Below are positions 10,125 to 20,964 of a DNA stretch of 64,000 nt, one piece after another. The notes under the pieces are model-generated. The model ran no database searches. It worked only from the letters and a program-made list of their open reading frames with translations, and was not told where the DNA came from. This DNA comes from Humulus lupulus. Lineage: Eukaryota; Streptophyta; Magnoliopsida; Rosales; Cannabaceae. Location of the stretch: assembly GCF_963169125.1 (NCBI RefSeq), contig NC_084802.1, positions 40,260,607 through 40,324,606 on the forward strand, read 5' to 3'. Within the stretch, counting starts at the first letter, position 1. Each line of letters starts with the position of its first letter. The translations under genes and the position numbers were made by a program.

Positions 10125-11738
10125 CATTTTTCTATACCTAATTGAGTTAGTGATTCATTCATCCCAATATTGAATAAATGAAACTTCTCCAGGGAAAAAA
10201 GTTTAAAAAATCTTATAAAACAACTACAAAATATATATAAGTTTTACTTACGTAGTTATTGTTTCGTCTTACTCAACATAACATATAAATCACTTGGCGG
10301 AAGCACAATGCTTACATTACCAAAATCGTAAATATCTCTCAAATTCTTATTAAGTTTACGATCAAGCCCTCAACTGTTCATATTTTTTAACAGGAAATTA
10401 CTTTTTTGCCCCTACTTTTTATATCCACATCACCAGCAACTTTCCAACCGGTTCACACAACTGGTCATTACAAGTCAAAAGAAAATGTGAAAAAAAGACT
10501 TACTCCTATAAAATTTGGATAATTGACAAAAAACTCGATCCCACACTGAAGAACTAAGTCCTGTGAGGGACTGAAGAATTCGTCATATATATATATTAAA
10601 AAGTACAAGTGCTTAGGTTGCGACTCATCTTTTTCTAGTGCGACACCACTTGAACCTGAAAATGACAGTTGTAACCCAACAAGTCCACGTCATAAAACTA
10701 GTTTGAGACTTCACAAGTGATGAAATGTATATAAAATTAATTCTTGTAGTACCCAAGAAAAAAATTAATTGATCTACATTTTTAGTAAAAGAACTAAAGC
10801 TTACAATCAATATTGGGTTCACTCTATACTCTTGAATCTGAATTCATTACTTATTTTATTTTTTTGAAATCTGGAAGACACAAAATAGTAATTGGTTTAC
10901 CATTTTTTCTATTTCAAAATGGCAATCAGTTACTAGTTTGCAAAATGTTGCACCCATTCAATTCGATAGCAGTTGTTGTAACATGATACCAGGTTGAATC
11001 TTGAATATGAATTTAATTTTTTATTTCAAAAACTAAAAAAAAAAACATGACACGGTAATTAGTTACAACTTTTTCAGTTAAGCAGAAGTAATCAGTTACC
11101 AATCGGCAACAAAACTAAAATAAAAAAGGTGCATGAGCTTACGCCGCAACTCACCCTTTTAAAGTTGCAGCACCCATTAAACCTGAGAAGGATTAATTGT
11201 GATTTAATGTAAAACTAGTTTGTGATTTCACTCTTTACAAAAGTAACTTGTTTAAATTTCAAAATCTATAAAACATGACATAGCTACTTGTTATTGTTTT
11301 TAGTTTCAAAGTGATAATTAGTTACTAGTATGCAACAAAACTTAAGAAATGTGTAGGCACTTGCGTCATATTTCAACTAGAAACCCATAACCATACAAAA
11401 ACTTAAAAGACTAGTAACAAAACCAATACACCAGCAATAGCTAAACAATAATTACAAAACCAGCAAAATCAACAAAAATGAGAAATATGACAATAGCTAA
11501 ACAATAAACTAGTAATAGAATAGTAACCAGATACAAATATTTTCATTAATATGATAGTAATTAGTTACTAAATCAGAAAATCCAAATAAAAAAATAAAGA
11601 TACATGACAGGAGCCACTTAGAAAACTAAATAATCAGTAATTAGATACTGAGCGATCCCAAACATGTAGTAAAATTAAAAATTTACAAAACCCAACCAAT
11701 TCAGTAACCATGCTAAACAAAAGAAAAAATACACTAGT

Positions 11739-11944
11739 AATATTAGCAGAGTCCCCCGTGAGCATTAGGGGGCCAAGAAAAATTTTAGTATTTTTATAAT
11801 ATTTATATATAAAATGACATTTTTGTAAAATTATGAGACATTTTGTATATAAAAATAGTATTTTTAAAAAATGAAGCCTTTTTTATTTGGGCCCCTAGGT
11901 ACAGGCTTGACTCGCCTATGCTTAGGGTCGGCCCTGAATATTAG
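11739..11944. mobile_element. hAT-type MITE (190 bp) with 8-bp TSD
   Basis: AATATTAG is directly repeated at 11739-11746 and 11937-11944, the 8-bp target duplication typical of hAT. The element (11747-11936) begins CAGAGTCCCCC and ends GGTCGGCCCTG; the outer 19 bases of the two ends pair at about 13 positions, with CAG at both tips. The interior is AT-rich and non-coding, so it depends on a hAT transposase elsewhere. Confidence 0.75.
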
Positions 11945-12407
11945 TTACTAATAACTAAACTAGAAAAGAAAAAGTTACTAAAAATCAAGCACAAAGATGT
12001 TAATAAAAGCTTCAAATCAAGATTAATTTATAAAATGACATTAACTAACCAAAAACATTAAAATTAAAAAATAAAGAAAACTCATGAAATAATGGTCGGG
12101 AACGAAAAAGGAACATCAAAGAATCTATTATTTAGTTTTAAAATGCGAGGGATTGAAGGAAAAAAATGATTTTAACAAAGGTGGATGACACAAAAAAAAA
12201 CGTAAATACCCACAAAAAATAGTTATTGAAAATAAGGAAAAAAAAACTATAAAAAATCAACTAGTTCTTGAAAATGTAAAAGAGTGAAGAAAATTGAATA
12301 AATCATGAATACGTGACAACAAACATCTTGAGCATTGATTGTTTGTGAGAAGATGAAGAAAACGGAGAAGGAGAAAGAAAAGGAAAAGTAGAAGGAGAAC
12401 CACATAA
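11945..12407. other. AT-rich spacer
   Basis: No gene or repeat structure is recognised. It ends in a purine-rich GAGAAAGAAAAGG tract next to the MULE insertion site. Confidence 0.5.
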
Positions 12408-12416
12408 TAATATAAT

Positions 12417-12753
12417 GGGTTATTTGCGGCAATAATGCCTATGTAGTTAATTTTGTTGCACTTAAATGCTTATGTAAAAAATTTGGTGGTAATAATGCAT
12501 ACCGTTAATGTTTTGGTGTAGCTGTTGGTCCCTAAGCCGTTAGGAGTATATATGATACATGTGGCACGACCCGATTGGGTTAAATTATTAAAATTTAAAA
12601 CAAAAACAATTAATGTTTCTGGTTTCTAATTTAAAACCAAAAAAAAAAAAAAAAAACTAACCGTGATTAATTAATATAACCAAAAAAATCGTTTGTCTAA
12701 AACCAAAAAATCTCAAAATTCCATACCCAGAAAAACGACGAAGCTTTCCCCCC
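12417..12753 (+). repeat. MULE left TIR (about 337 bp)
   Basis: It matches the complement of 15506-15858 along its length, with scattered substitutions and small indels. Shared landmarks are GGCAATAATGCC, CACGACCCGATTGGG, CTAACCGTGATTAATTAA and ATACCCAGAAAAACGA. It probably holds the promoter of the plus-strand gene that starts about 108 bp further in. Confidence 0.92.
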
Positions 12754-12860
12754 GACCACACCTAGATGATCTACCCCCGACAGTATAGCACGTGAACCCA
12801 CAAGAAGAAAACTTGCAATTCCTTCGAATTGGGGGTTAGGGCATCTTTTGCATCGGGTTA

Positions 12861-13403
12861 ATGGAGATTGGAAAAAATTGCCATTGTCGACCACCAAGGC
12901 CAGTGGTAGAAAGAACGGCTTGGACAAACAAAGATTCAGGTTATGCAACAAGTATCGGGTAAGATTGGTCGCCATTTGTTTTTGTAATCTGATTCATTGA
13001 ATAAATGGTTATGGGTGTTCACTAGAAATTTTGTATGTTTTGGTCAACTCAGATTCATGGTGGGTGTAATTTCTTTGAATGGATAGACCCTCCAATGTGC
13101 TATCGAGCAAAGGTGGTCATCCCTGGACTACTAAGAAAAATTGGTGACCTTGAAACTGAAATCACATCCCTAAGTACGACAACTGACATTGGAAGTCATC
13201 GGCAATGCAGTGGTTCTTCAAATGGATTTGAGACACAATCTCACAACCTTCAAAATGTTGGAAGAGAAAGCTGTGAAAGTTGTGCTGAAAGTAGGGGTAG
13301 AGTAAATGATGGAGGTCGAATGCGGTGTTACTACTTTTTGAATACTATGTATTTTGCTGTAATTCTATTGGTTGTGGTTATTTGGGCTACAAAATCAAAG
13401 TAA
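12861..13403 (+). pseudogene. GRF-type zinc-finger protein with C-terminal membrane segment, frameshifted
   Basis: Exon 1 starts at ATG 12861 and gives CHC about seven codons in, then VVERTAWTN; the frame is then broken and the remaining finger (RFRLCNKYR) reads in another frame. A splice donor (CGG/GTAAGA, about 12958) and an acceptor (AACTCAG/ATT, about 13052) remove a short intron and join in phase to HGGCNFFEWIDPP, the second half of a zf-GRF domain (CX2C...CX4FFxW layout). After it come a predicted helix (PGLLRKIGDLETEI), a Ser/Cys-rich linker and a hydrophobic segment (FAVILLVVVIWA) before KSK at the C-terminus. Small plant GRF-finger proteins ending in a transmembrane helix are a known uncharacterised family. 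The cause of the break is an indel near 12925-12940. Confidence 0.7.
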
Positions 13404-13614
13404 AAGTTGTTGGTATTGTTAGTTTATTTTTGGGTAATCTTCATGTGCAATATTAACAATGACAAAGCTATTGCACCCTAGTCATTGATTTGTAATGAAT
13501 TTTGTTCTAAAATGAAACCTCGAATCAATGTAATCTATCTTGGTCTATTTTGAATTCAGTATTCTAGTTTATGTATTTTGTGAAATAAATATGATCAACA
13601 ACTAGTTACATTCA
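13404..13614. other. Short AT-rich gap between the convergent MULE genes
   Basis: This is the junction where the transposase catalytic region is missing. It contains an AATAAA-like word (GAAATAAAT near 13581) that could serve polyadenylation of the plus gene. Confidence 0.4.
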
Positions 13615-15447
13615 TTACCATAAGAGATAAGTACAAAAATATAGGCCTAACAAGCCAAATGTATGCTTGTCAACAAGTGTTTTGTCCATCATTGTTTTGC
13701 TATCTATCTTATTAACTATTGAAGCAAACAACATCCATTCACAGTTTGCACCCTTGCACTTAACTCTAACTCTAACTCTATTTGAATCATTGGCAATAAA
13801 TACATATTCTTGATCACCTTCAATAAAGTACTCCCTTATTGCATTCCTTAAAATTGTAACAGTGGCAAATTTCATGCCAAGAACAAATTGGAAGTTTTGC
13901 ATTTTGGTTTTCGAGTTGAATTCTTTGGAATTTTTACCAACATCAAACTCATCATCTGACTTCAATTCGTATAACTCTTCCTCATAACATATACCATCTG
14001 AGTCTCCATCATCAAGATTTTGAGTACAAAAATCTGAAACTGATCGCCACCACCTCCTAGGGTCAGACTGTGCACCCATCTCTATCTCAGCTTCAACATC
14101 TTGCTCAAACTCTTCCTCCTCCAATATGAAATCTTCATCAGTTTGCTTTCCTTTCCCTTTTCTATCACGTTGAACTTTGTCTTGGCTCTCCTCAGCTGTA
14201 TTTTCCCTCACATCAGCTTGCTTTCCTTTCCTATTTCTGTCACTCTGAACTGGGTCTTGGTTCTCCTCAACTGTATCTTCCCTCACATCACCAATATCAT
14301 CCTCTGAATCTGAAAGCACAACCACCTCTGGTATTTGGTTCTCCATATCACTTTCATAATCCATGTAGTCAAACTCTTCTTCATATTCCTCTTTATCAGG
14401 TTCATCAAAGTTAGCATCATGAAATTCCTCAGTATATTGATTAGCATCAAACTCTTCTTGTTCCCCATCAATGGTTGCATCAACAGGGATACCAACAACA
14501 TCTATAGGGACATCACATCATCTGGTAGTTCCTCTATAATACATCTTTTCAGAGGAGGTAAAGTGGTAGCAGGGACATGTTTAACAGCTTTTGAATCTTC
14601 CTTCCAATCTAAAGGTAGAACTGTTTCAGGAAAAACAAGATATATGTCAATCTTTGTAGCCCAATTCCTCTCGATATCCTCTACAATTCTTAGGATCTCC
14701 TTATCCCCTACCACCATGAAGCCCATATTAAGCACCTTTCCTATTGGTTTGTACATAAAACCCACTGGAAATTTATGTCCTAAGTCCAAGGTCATTCCAT
14801 TCAATTCCATCCTAGTGAAGTAATCAGTATCCACCCAATCAACAGAATCAACTTTACCTCCTTCATATCTTCTATTGCCGAATGGAGTAAACCAGCTTCC
14901 CCCATGGTCTATTGCAATAGTGAAGATGTTAGTATGACCACCTGTTAAATAAAGACAACTCTAGTTTAGAATACTGCACTAGTCAATAGAAATAAAAAAT
15001 GCAATGTCAACACTTCACACACACACAAACCGAAACACAATATAGTTCACACACTTGAAGAGCAACATAGTCTACCACACGATTGAACCATGGACCACAA
15101 CAACAAAGATTCCTTTTAATAAACAAAGTATATATTTCAATGGACCCCACTCTGTCAATTGTATGCACATGCTTCCCAACAACATTTTTACCCAAATTTA
15201 ATAATACCACCTACTATAAATCAACAATATTCTCACCCCCAAAAAATTTGAAAACTGACACCCTTCCCCGCCCAAACTGCTCTATATAGAGTATCATTAT
15301 CATTCTCTTCAAAAAATTGCTGCATGAACACTTTGAGAAATGAAACCCAATCAACAGAAAAGAACTTTGGGTAAAAGAACTCTGTACAACAGAAAAGAAC
15401 TCACCGTAGTCTGGTGGTTGTTCCTCTGGTTGTTGAATGGTCGGCAT
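13615..15447 (-). pseudogene. MuDR-type MULE transposase, N-terminal part only
   Basis: Exon 1 (15447-15405) encodes MPTIQQPEEQPPDY and ends at a GTGAGT donor. Exon 2 starts after an AACAG acceptor at 14941, in phase. It begins with a PB1-like MULE N-terminal domain (FTIAIDHGGSWF, YEGGKVD, WVDTDYFTRMELN), then an acidic linker with a repeated DxVQxDRKGKGKQ motif, then the MuDR DNA-binding domain (LGMKFATVTILRNAIREY, RVRVKCKGANCEWMLFAS, KTLVDKHT). The reading frame shifts at about 14507-14525, where a 5-bp tandem duplication is the likely cause. The protein stops right after the DNA-binding domain, and the DDE catalytic and SWIM zinc-finger parts are absent. Such a fragment could at most bind TIRs. 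Confidence 0.85.
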
Positions 15448-15505
15448 TGTGGAGGCAAAGTCGTCGTCGTCTCTTCCGTGCTGGGTCGGTCGTCTCTTTG
15501 ATCAT

Positions 15506-15858
15506 AGGGGGGAAAGCTTAGATCGTTTTTCTGGGTATGGAATTTTGAGATTTTTTGGTTTTAGATTAGTTTTAGAACTTGGTTTTAGACAATTGGTTTT
15601 TTTGGTTATATTAATTAATCACGGTTAGTTTTTTTTTGTTTTAAATTAGAAACCATAAACATTAATTGTTTTTGTTTTAAATTTTAATAATTTAACCCAA
15701 TCGGGTCGTGCCACGTGTATCATATATACCCCTAACGGCTCAAGGACCAACGGCTGCACCAAAACATTAACGGTAGGCATTATTGCCGCAAAAAAAATTA
15801 CATAAGCATTTAAGTGCAACAAAATTAATTACATAGGCATTATTGCCACAAATAACCC
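15506..15858 (-). repeat. MULE right TIR (about 350 bp)
   Basis: Inverted partner of 12417-12753, ending CAAATAACCC next to the TSD. The minus-strand transposase ATG lies about 60 bp inside it, so this TIR is the probable transposase promoter. Confidence 0.92.
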
Positions 15859-15958
15859 TAATATAATTAATAAAATAAAAAATAAAAAAAGAATAATAAA
15901 ATGTACAATTACATAAATACTCTATATTATACAACATGTTGTGTATGATTTTAGCACA

Positions 15959-17035
15959 CACTACAAGAAGAAAAAAAGGTTTTAAGGGCGACGCAAAATC
16001 GCCCCTAATAATGTCATTATCTGCAACGACAATACGTCATCGCCTCTAATATAACTTGAAATTAATTTATTAATAATGAAAATTATTAGGGGCGACAATA
16101 CATTGTTGCCGCTAAAAAAATAAAAAAATATTGAAAAAAAAATGTGAGAAATTTCCGACTAAATTTTTAGTTAGACTATTAGCAGCGACACATATCGCCG
16201 CTAATAGTTAGACATTCATTAAGGAACGTAGCAAAACGATTGCGTATAGTTATTAACAACGACTATTAGCGGCCACATATGTCGTCGCTAATATTCATAT
16301 ATATTCATCATCCCCAAGTTGTCTTCCTCATTTGGGAATGTCGAAGGAACCCTAAGAGTCGTCGCATGCGGCAATTTCCCCTTCGGAAAACCTCATTCCC
16401 ACCTTCCAAACTTCAAATCCAAGTCATAACCCCCATTACCTGGCCCTTCAAACCATAACCCCCATTACCCCTGGCCTCTCTCCCTCTCTCTATCCCCTCG
16501 GGTCCGTCGGCGCCACCACGCTACCGCCAACGCCACCACCATGCCACATCCACCACCACTAATCCATTGCCATATATATAGGTATATATAACTATATATT
16601 TTTTTTTCTATTTTGATTTTTTTTAGTTTCAGTTTTTTTTAATTTTTTTAATACTTATTAAATTTATTTTTCTGTTTTTATTCATATATATATATATGTG
16701 GTCGTGTATATATGTGTATAAATATGTTTATATATGTGTGTCACTATATATATGCATAGATATATGTATATATATGTGTGTATAAGTACATTAATATATA
16801 TGTGTCCGTGTATATATATAAATATAGATATATATGTGTATATATACATGTGTATAGATATATATATGTATGTATGTGTATAAATATATTAATTTGTACA
16901 TGTTTTTATTTATACATATATTAATTTTTTTGGGTGTTCATCAATTTCAGTGAAAGGGGAAACTTAGGTCCGTGTCTACCGATTGGGGTGTCTCTCTTGG
17001 CTAGGTATGTATATTCATTTTAATTAAATGTTTTG
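15959..17035 (+). mobile_element. CACTA (En/Spm) transposon 5' end, truncated
   Basis: It begins CACTACAAGAAG, the canonical CACTA terminus, followed by subterminal repeats of a GGGGCGAC/GTCGCCGCTAATA type in both orientations (about 15985-16300). A GC-richer leader and a long (TATATGTG)n-like stretch (16570-16900) follow. The same order occurs at 25187-26450, so the two are copies of one family. No matching 3' terminus (complement of CACTACAAGAA) is present in the window, and no transposase body follows. The inner boundary is approximate. Confidence 0.75.
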
Positions 17036-17359
17036 TATATGTTTAGGGGGTCAGAGTTGGGTCGAGATAGGGTCAGAGTTTTTCAAAGAAGTCGAGCCCC
17101 TTTTACTAGGACAGGGCTATCAGAGGAGGCAAGCTGCGAAACCGGGGCACCTCCTGGAATTACAGGAGATGCTGGAGGGGTAGATGGTAAAGAGACGGCG
17201 AAAACTGTGATAGCGGCCACGAGAACCACTACCACAAAATTCCTTGAAGCTTGGGAAGATCCCATGCTTGGAGATTTGGACACTGGCGGATGCACTGAAC
17301 CAAACTAGGGGCACCCCCACAGAAGCACGAGTGTTAGAAGCCACTTGCGAGACACTTAC
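17036..17359. other. GC-rich stretch of unclear origin between CACTA fragment and solo LTR
   Basis: It starts with GGGGTCAGAGTTGGGTCGAG, which resembles units of the minisatellite at 48090-48350, so it may belong to the CACTA interior. A 70-codon minus ORF (17083-17295) has a hydrophobic N-terminus followed by a Pro/Ser/Ala stretch. That is reminiscent of a signal peptide plus arabinogalactan-like segment, but too little to call a gene. Confidence 0.35.
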
Positions 17360-19433
17360 TATTTGGATTAATGTCCTAAAAACATGTAAAGATATTTTAT
17401 TAATTTAAATAAAAGTACAATTTTAGTATATTTGAATGTTATAATTATTGTTTGAATTAATTATATAAAAATATCAAGAAAGAATATGATCTTATATTAG
17501 TATGGGAGAATTAAAATCATATATAATGAATAATAAAATAGTCAGTAACATATTAAAGTAAGGAATCTTTAATGAATGGTTAGTAACATATTAAAGTAAG
17601 GAATCTTTAATGAATGGTTACTAGTGCGGTTTACTAAGCATACGGGATGCAAGCGATCTTGATTCGGATTACAGATGTGGATAGACTTCTTAGAAAATGT
17701 GTTGTATATAATAGAGATTATATATGACAGGATCGATGAGAATTAATTACCTTTATAAACTTCCCATTTGACATAAAGATTTAATTCTTATGATAATAGA
17801 TGATCATTTGTAGATCAGTCTAAATCCTGAGTATTCATGAACTCATGTTTGTGTTTATTGGATCTTTTGATTCACTCGTTAAGGTTTATTAGTATAATGA
17901 GGTTGATGACTTTTGTTTTGGAGATTCAATATCATGAATGATTGGAACATGATTTAGAATAATAGAATCCATACTTTCATAACATATCAAATATTGGTTC
18001 TTTTAAGGGTTAATTCTATAACTGAATAGTTATTTAGCTCAAATCTATAATTTGATAATAGATTAATTATTCCCTAGTGAATGAATGGTACTTAAAAATC
18101 AAGAGGTAATTAGAATGGCAAAACGGTAATCTTGACCAGCTCTAATTAACGAACCAATAAAGGAGGACAGAACTACATTTATTGATTATATCAATGGACT
18201 ACAAGAGAAAACTCTGTAAATATAATTCTATAAATACTTAGAGTGCAATTCCATAGTTATAGTGGAGTAATCATGGAATTAATAAATAAGATTATTAGAT
18301 TAAAAAGTTTAATTAATAATCTGGTTTATCGGAGTTTCGTATTATAGATCCATGGTTCCTAGATCACCTCTATCCTACACTGTCAAGAGTAAGGATGTCA
18401 AAAGAAAAAATTGTAGAGAGAATGACTTAATTGTAAAGGAATTAATTTTCCATGGCAATGAAATAATTATGTGATAATTATGGATAGTTGATTAATTATG
18501 AATTAATTAATTATTTAACTATATAGTTTTTATTTTGAAAAACTATATGTTAAAATAAACATTAATCATGTTTGGATTAATATAAAGAAAGAGATTAATA
18601 ATTATCTTATTTATAATAAGATATTTATTTATTTATTTAAAATTGATATTTTAAGAAAATATTAATTTTGAATTAACTGATATTTATTTTCGGATAAATA
18701 TATTGTCATAAAGATTGATTAAACAAACAAATGAGAAAATTAGGGAGAGCCCTAATAATATGGTGCGACACACTCACTGCACAGTGTGTTGGGCGCCACA
18801 CACAGGGATATCTGTATCCCTACGATTTAAATTTCAAAATATTTGTTTATTTGATTATATATATTTAATTATTCTTTTAAATATGATTTAAATTAAATAA
18901 CTAAAATAAGTTATAACTGATCAGTTTTATTTTAATAAAATAAAGATTAATGAATTAATTAAGTTAATTATCTTTATAAAATTGAAGGAGCGATACTTTC
19001 AGGAATAAGTTATTTTAAGCAATTAAAAAGTTTAGACTCTCTCTGAAAAGCGAGCGATAATTTTTCCTAAAACCTGAAAAACTATTCAATACATCTTCTC
19101 TCAATCAAACCTCTCTAGATCTCATGTGTTGATTACATCTAGAGAGTTCTAAATCAACCTTTTGAATCCTATGTGCTCACACACGTCCTTGTGTGTTTGA
19201 GGATTGGTCTGGAAGATCAAGGTGTGAGCTTTTAGAATTTGGATAGGAAGATTGTTGATTTATACAAAAAGATTCATGGATTCTTGATAGGCTTCAAAAG
19301 GTAATCTCTAATCTACTTGTATGTGATTTAATATATCTATATATATATATATGATCTTGGCTGGTATTAACAATTTTTTTTTAAAAAGACGCATCCCGTT
19401 GTGTAACTCTAATTTACACTTTTAATACCAACA
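17360..19433 (+). repeat. Solo LTR of a copia-like element (about 2.07 kb)
   Basis: The 3' end TTAATACCAACA is the complement of TGTTGGTATTAA; the 5' end reads TATTTGGATTAA, one G-to-A change plus one missing base away. Flanks are CTTAC and TTTAC (4 of 5). Inside are a TATA-like CTATAAATACTTAG (about 18230), AT-rich U3-like DNA and a terminal region with GACGCATCCCGTTGTG, all typical of long plant copia LTRs. A 38-bp direct duplication (AGTAACATATTAAAGTAAGG and following) lies near 17543-17618. No internal coding region is attached, so it arose by LTR recombination or truncation. Confidence 0.65.
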
Positions 19434-19493
19434 TTTACTGACCATGAAATAGGGGCAACAACTTGAGTAGTACATCCAGGTCGCCCATCTTGG

Positions 19494-20897
19494 CTAGAGA
19501 ATGCTGTAACAAAAACTTGATAATATACAAGGCGCATAGCTTGAATCTACTCCAAGAAATTTGCTGGCCGAAGGGCCAGTGGGTTCTCTTCTCGAGATTT
19601 TAATTTGGGATGCCATCACTATCCCATCATCATAATCCTCATCAGATTTTGCGAGTGGAGTTTTTTCTTTTCCTTTTGGGGTCAGATGAACGGGCGACTT
19701 GAGTGGGTAAGGTTTGTTGGGGTGGTCTTGGTGAAACTCATAAGTTAACCAAATGAATATACTCACTACTGATGTTGAGAGCATGCCTATGAGTCTCCAT
19801 GGAAGTTTCTCTCTTGCCTCCGACATCTGGAGCGGAGCAGTACCTTTTGTAGGCCCTTTGGGCTTCAGAAATTGTCCTCCCGAACTCTTCGGAAGAGAGC
19901 AGAATAACATAAGATGGCAGAGTACGAGAAGTGAACCTCTTCATTGGCTCTTCACATGCCTTGAGGACCTCTGCCTCATTGCAATCACCCCACACGGATC
20001 GAACCGTGGCAGCATTGGCATCCATGTCAGTTGTAAAACACAAACGAGACATGATATGCATGCAGTATGGATTGTAGACCATCCAAATGCCAAGGGAAAA
20101 ATCCTTAGACTCATGAAAGAAACCTCTTTGCATCAAGAGGCTTTCTCTTTCGTAGCTAATTTTTATGTTTGGCTAGAAACAATTTGGGGCAAAAAGGAAA
20201 ACATAACTAATTTAAAAAATTGGGAATATAGATGTAAGTGTGCTAAAGCAGACGCACTATATGATCCAACAAGAGCTACAAGACATAGTTCATAATTTTA
20301 ACAATTGAAGTAGAAATAAAAGTATCGTAACTTGAAGCTTACCAATCATGAAAGTTATGGCTAGTGGAAACATGTTGCGGGGCAAGAATCTGGGGTACCA
20401 CTCCCTGCCGACCGCGTAGAGATATTCATCCAAGGTTTTATTGGAACGATCATAATCTGTAAAAATGTATCTATCCTTCCTAGGAGACAAGTAAAATGTT
20501 TTCCATGATCTGTTTTCAGAAGTCTTGTTGTTTGATTTGGTAAAGGTGGCATAAATGTCACCTTACCCAATCGAAAGGCCCTGCATAGTGCCCAACATGC
20601 ATGCCCCAACTATTACTTGAACGACATTTAGATCGAATTGAAAGATGTGCGCCTTGAAACACGAGACTATTTGAACGAGAATAGCAGGGAGAGGGAAGTG
20701 GAGATACTCAATGTGCTTAGATATAAGCACTATCTCGTTTGGCTTGAGAACGTCTTTGTGTCGCCAATTGCGTAATTCATACTCAGTAATTTTGTGAATC
20801 GTAACATCTCGGGTATGTCACAGTTTGTAAGAAAATGCTCAAGTGTCGTATGATAATTTCTCTTGGGGTTTGGTTCTGAGGATGGCTTATGGGCCAT
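19494..20897 (-). pseudogene. Remnant of a Tat-lineage antisense ORF (PF04195-like)
   Basis: Read from ATG 20897 on the minus strand. After MAHKPSSEPNPKRNYH a frameshift leads to IEYLHFPLPAILVQIVSCFK and VVQVIVGACMLGTMQGL, then a stop, then SWKTFYLSPRKDRYIF. This follows the pattern of the 'transposase (putative), gypsy type' domain (PF04195). A good splice donor (ATTG/GTAAGC) lies at 20342, and later exon-like pieces run to 19494 (138-codon and 132-codon frames overlapping). The large Tat element in this window carries the same domain, also antisense, between pol and its 3' LTR. With the LTR candidate at 24015-24546 this looks like the 3' half of an older Tat element. It has several breaks. 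Confidence 0.5.
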
Positions 20898-20964
20898 GGT
20901 TCGTAGTTTTTTTTGGAGCGAAAAAAGATAAATTTCACAGAGTTGTTGAGAGAGAAAGGGTTGA

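Larger units (their letters stand above)
8779..10584. mobile_element. Terminal-inverted-repeat DNA transposon, non-autonomous, probably MULE-like (1.8 kb)
   Basis: The left end GGGGAATTCTTCCAACCCTC (8779-8798) and the reverse complement of the right end GACGAATTCTTCAGTCCCTC (10565-10584) match at 15 of 20 positions. Both ends abut runs of alternating TA, giving a possible 9-bp TSD ATATATATA that is low-complexity and so weak. Independent support comes from the interrupted tandem array, whose unit resumes across the two ends. No transposase is readable inside. The family assignment rests on TSD length and is uncertain; an hAT or PIF relative is possible. Confidence 0.55.
8540..11400 (+). repeat. 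Diverged tandem array of about 220-300 bp units, split by an insertion
   Basis: Units are recognisable by a TTGAATCTTGAAT word, a TAATCAGTTACC-like word and a TTGCAACA...GCACCCATT word. Unit landmarks (ACCACTTGAACCTG, GCACCCATTCAATTC, GCACCCATTAAACCTG) lie near 10647, 10951 and 11168. A partial unit lies at 8540-8778 and the array resumes at about 10585; the 1.8 kb between is foreign. Function unknown; old non-coding satellite-like DNA. Confidence 0.6.
12408..15867. mobile_element. Mutator-like element (MULE), complete ends, defective genes
   Basis: Long terminal inverted repeats begin GGGTTATTTG at both outer ends (12417 and the complement of 15858), flanked by a perfect 9-bp TSD TAATATAAT (12408-12416 and 15859-15867). 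The element is 3442 bp. It carries two convergent genes, each starting just inside one TIR: a GRF zinc-finger gene on plus (from 12861) and a MuDR-type transposase gene on minus (from 15447). Both are broken, and the transposase catalytic domain is missing, so the copy is a non-autonomous internal deletion derivative. The layout resembles maize MuDR, where two convergent genes are driven from the two TIRs. Confidence 0.93.

Noticed and set aside
17083..17295. Minus ORF resembling a signal peptide plus Pro/Ser/Ala arabinogalactan-like segment
   Set aside because: Only 70 codons, no clear AGP glycomodule series or GPI signal, and the region is flanked by transposon debris; could be a captured fragment but not supported as a gene.
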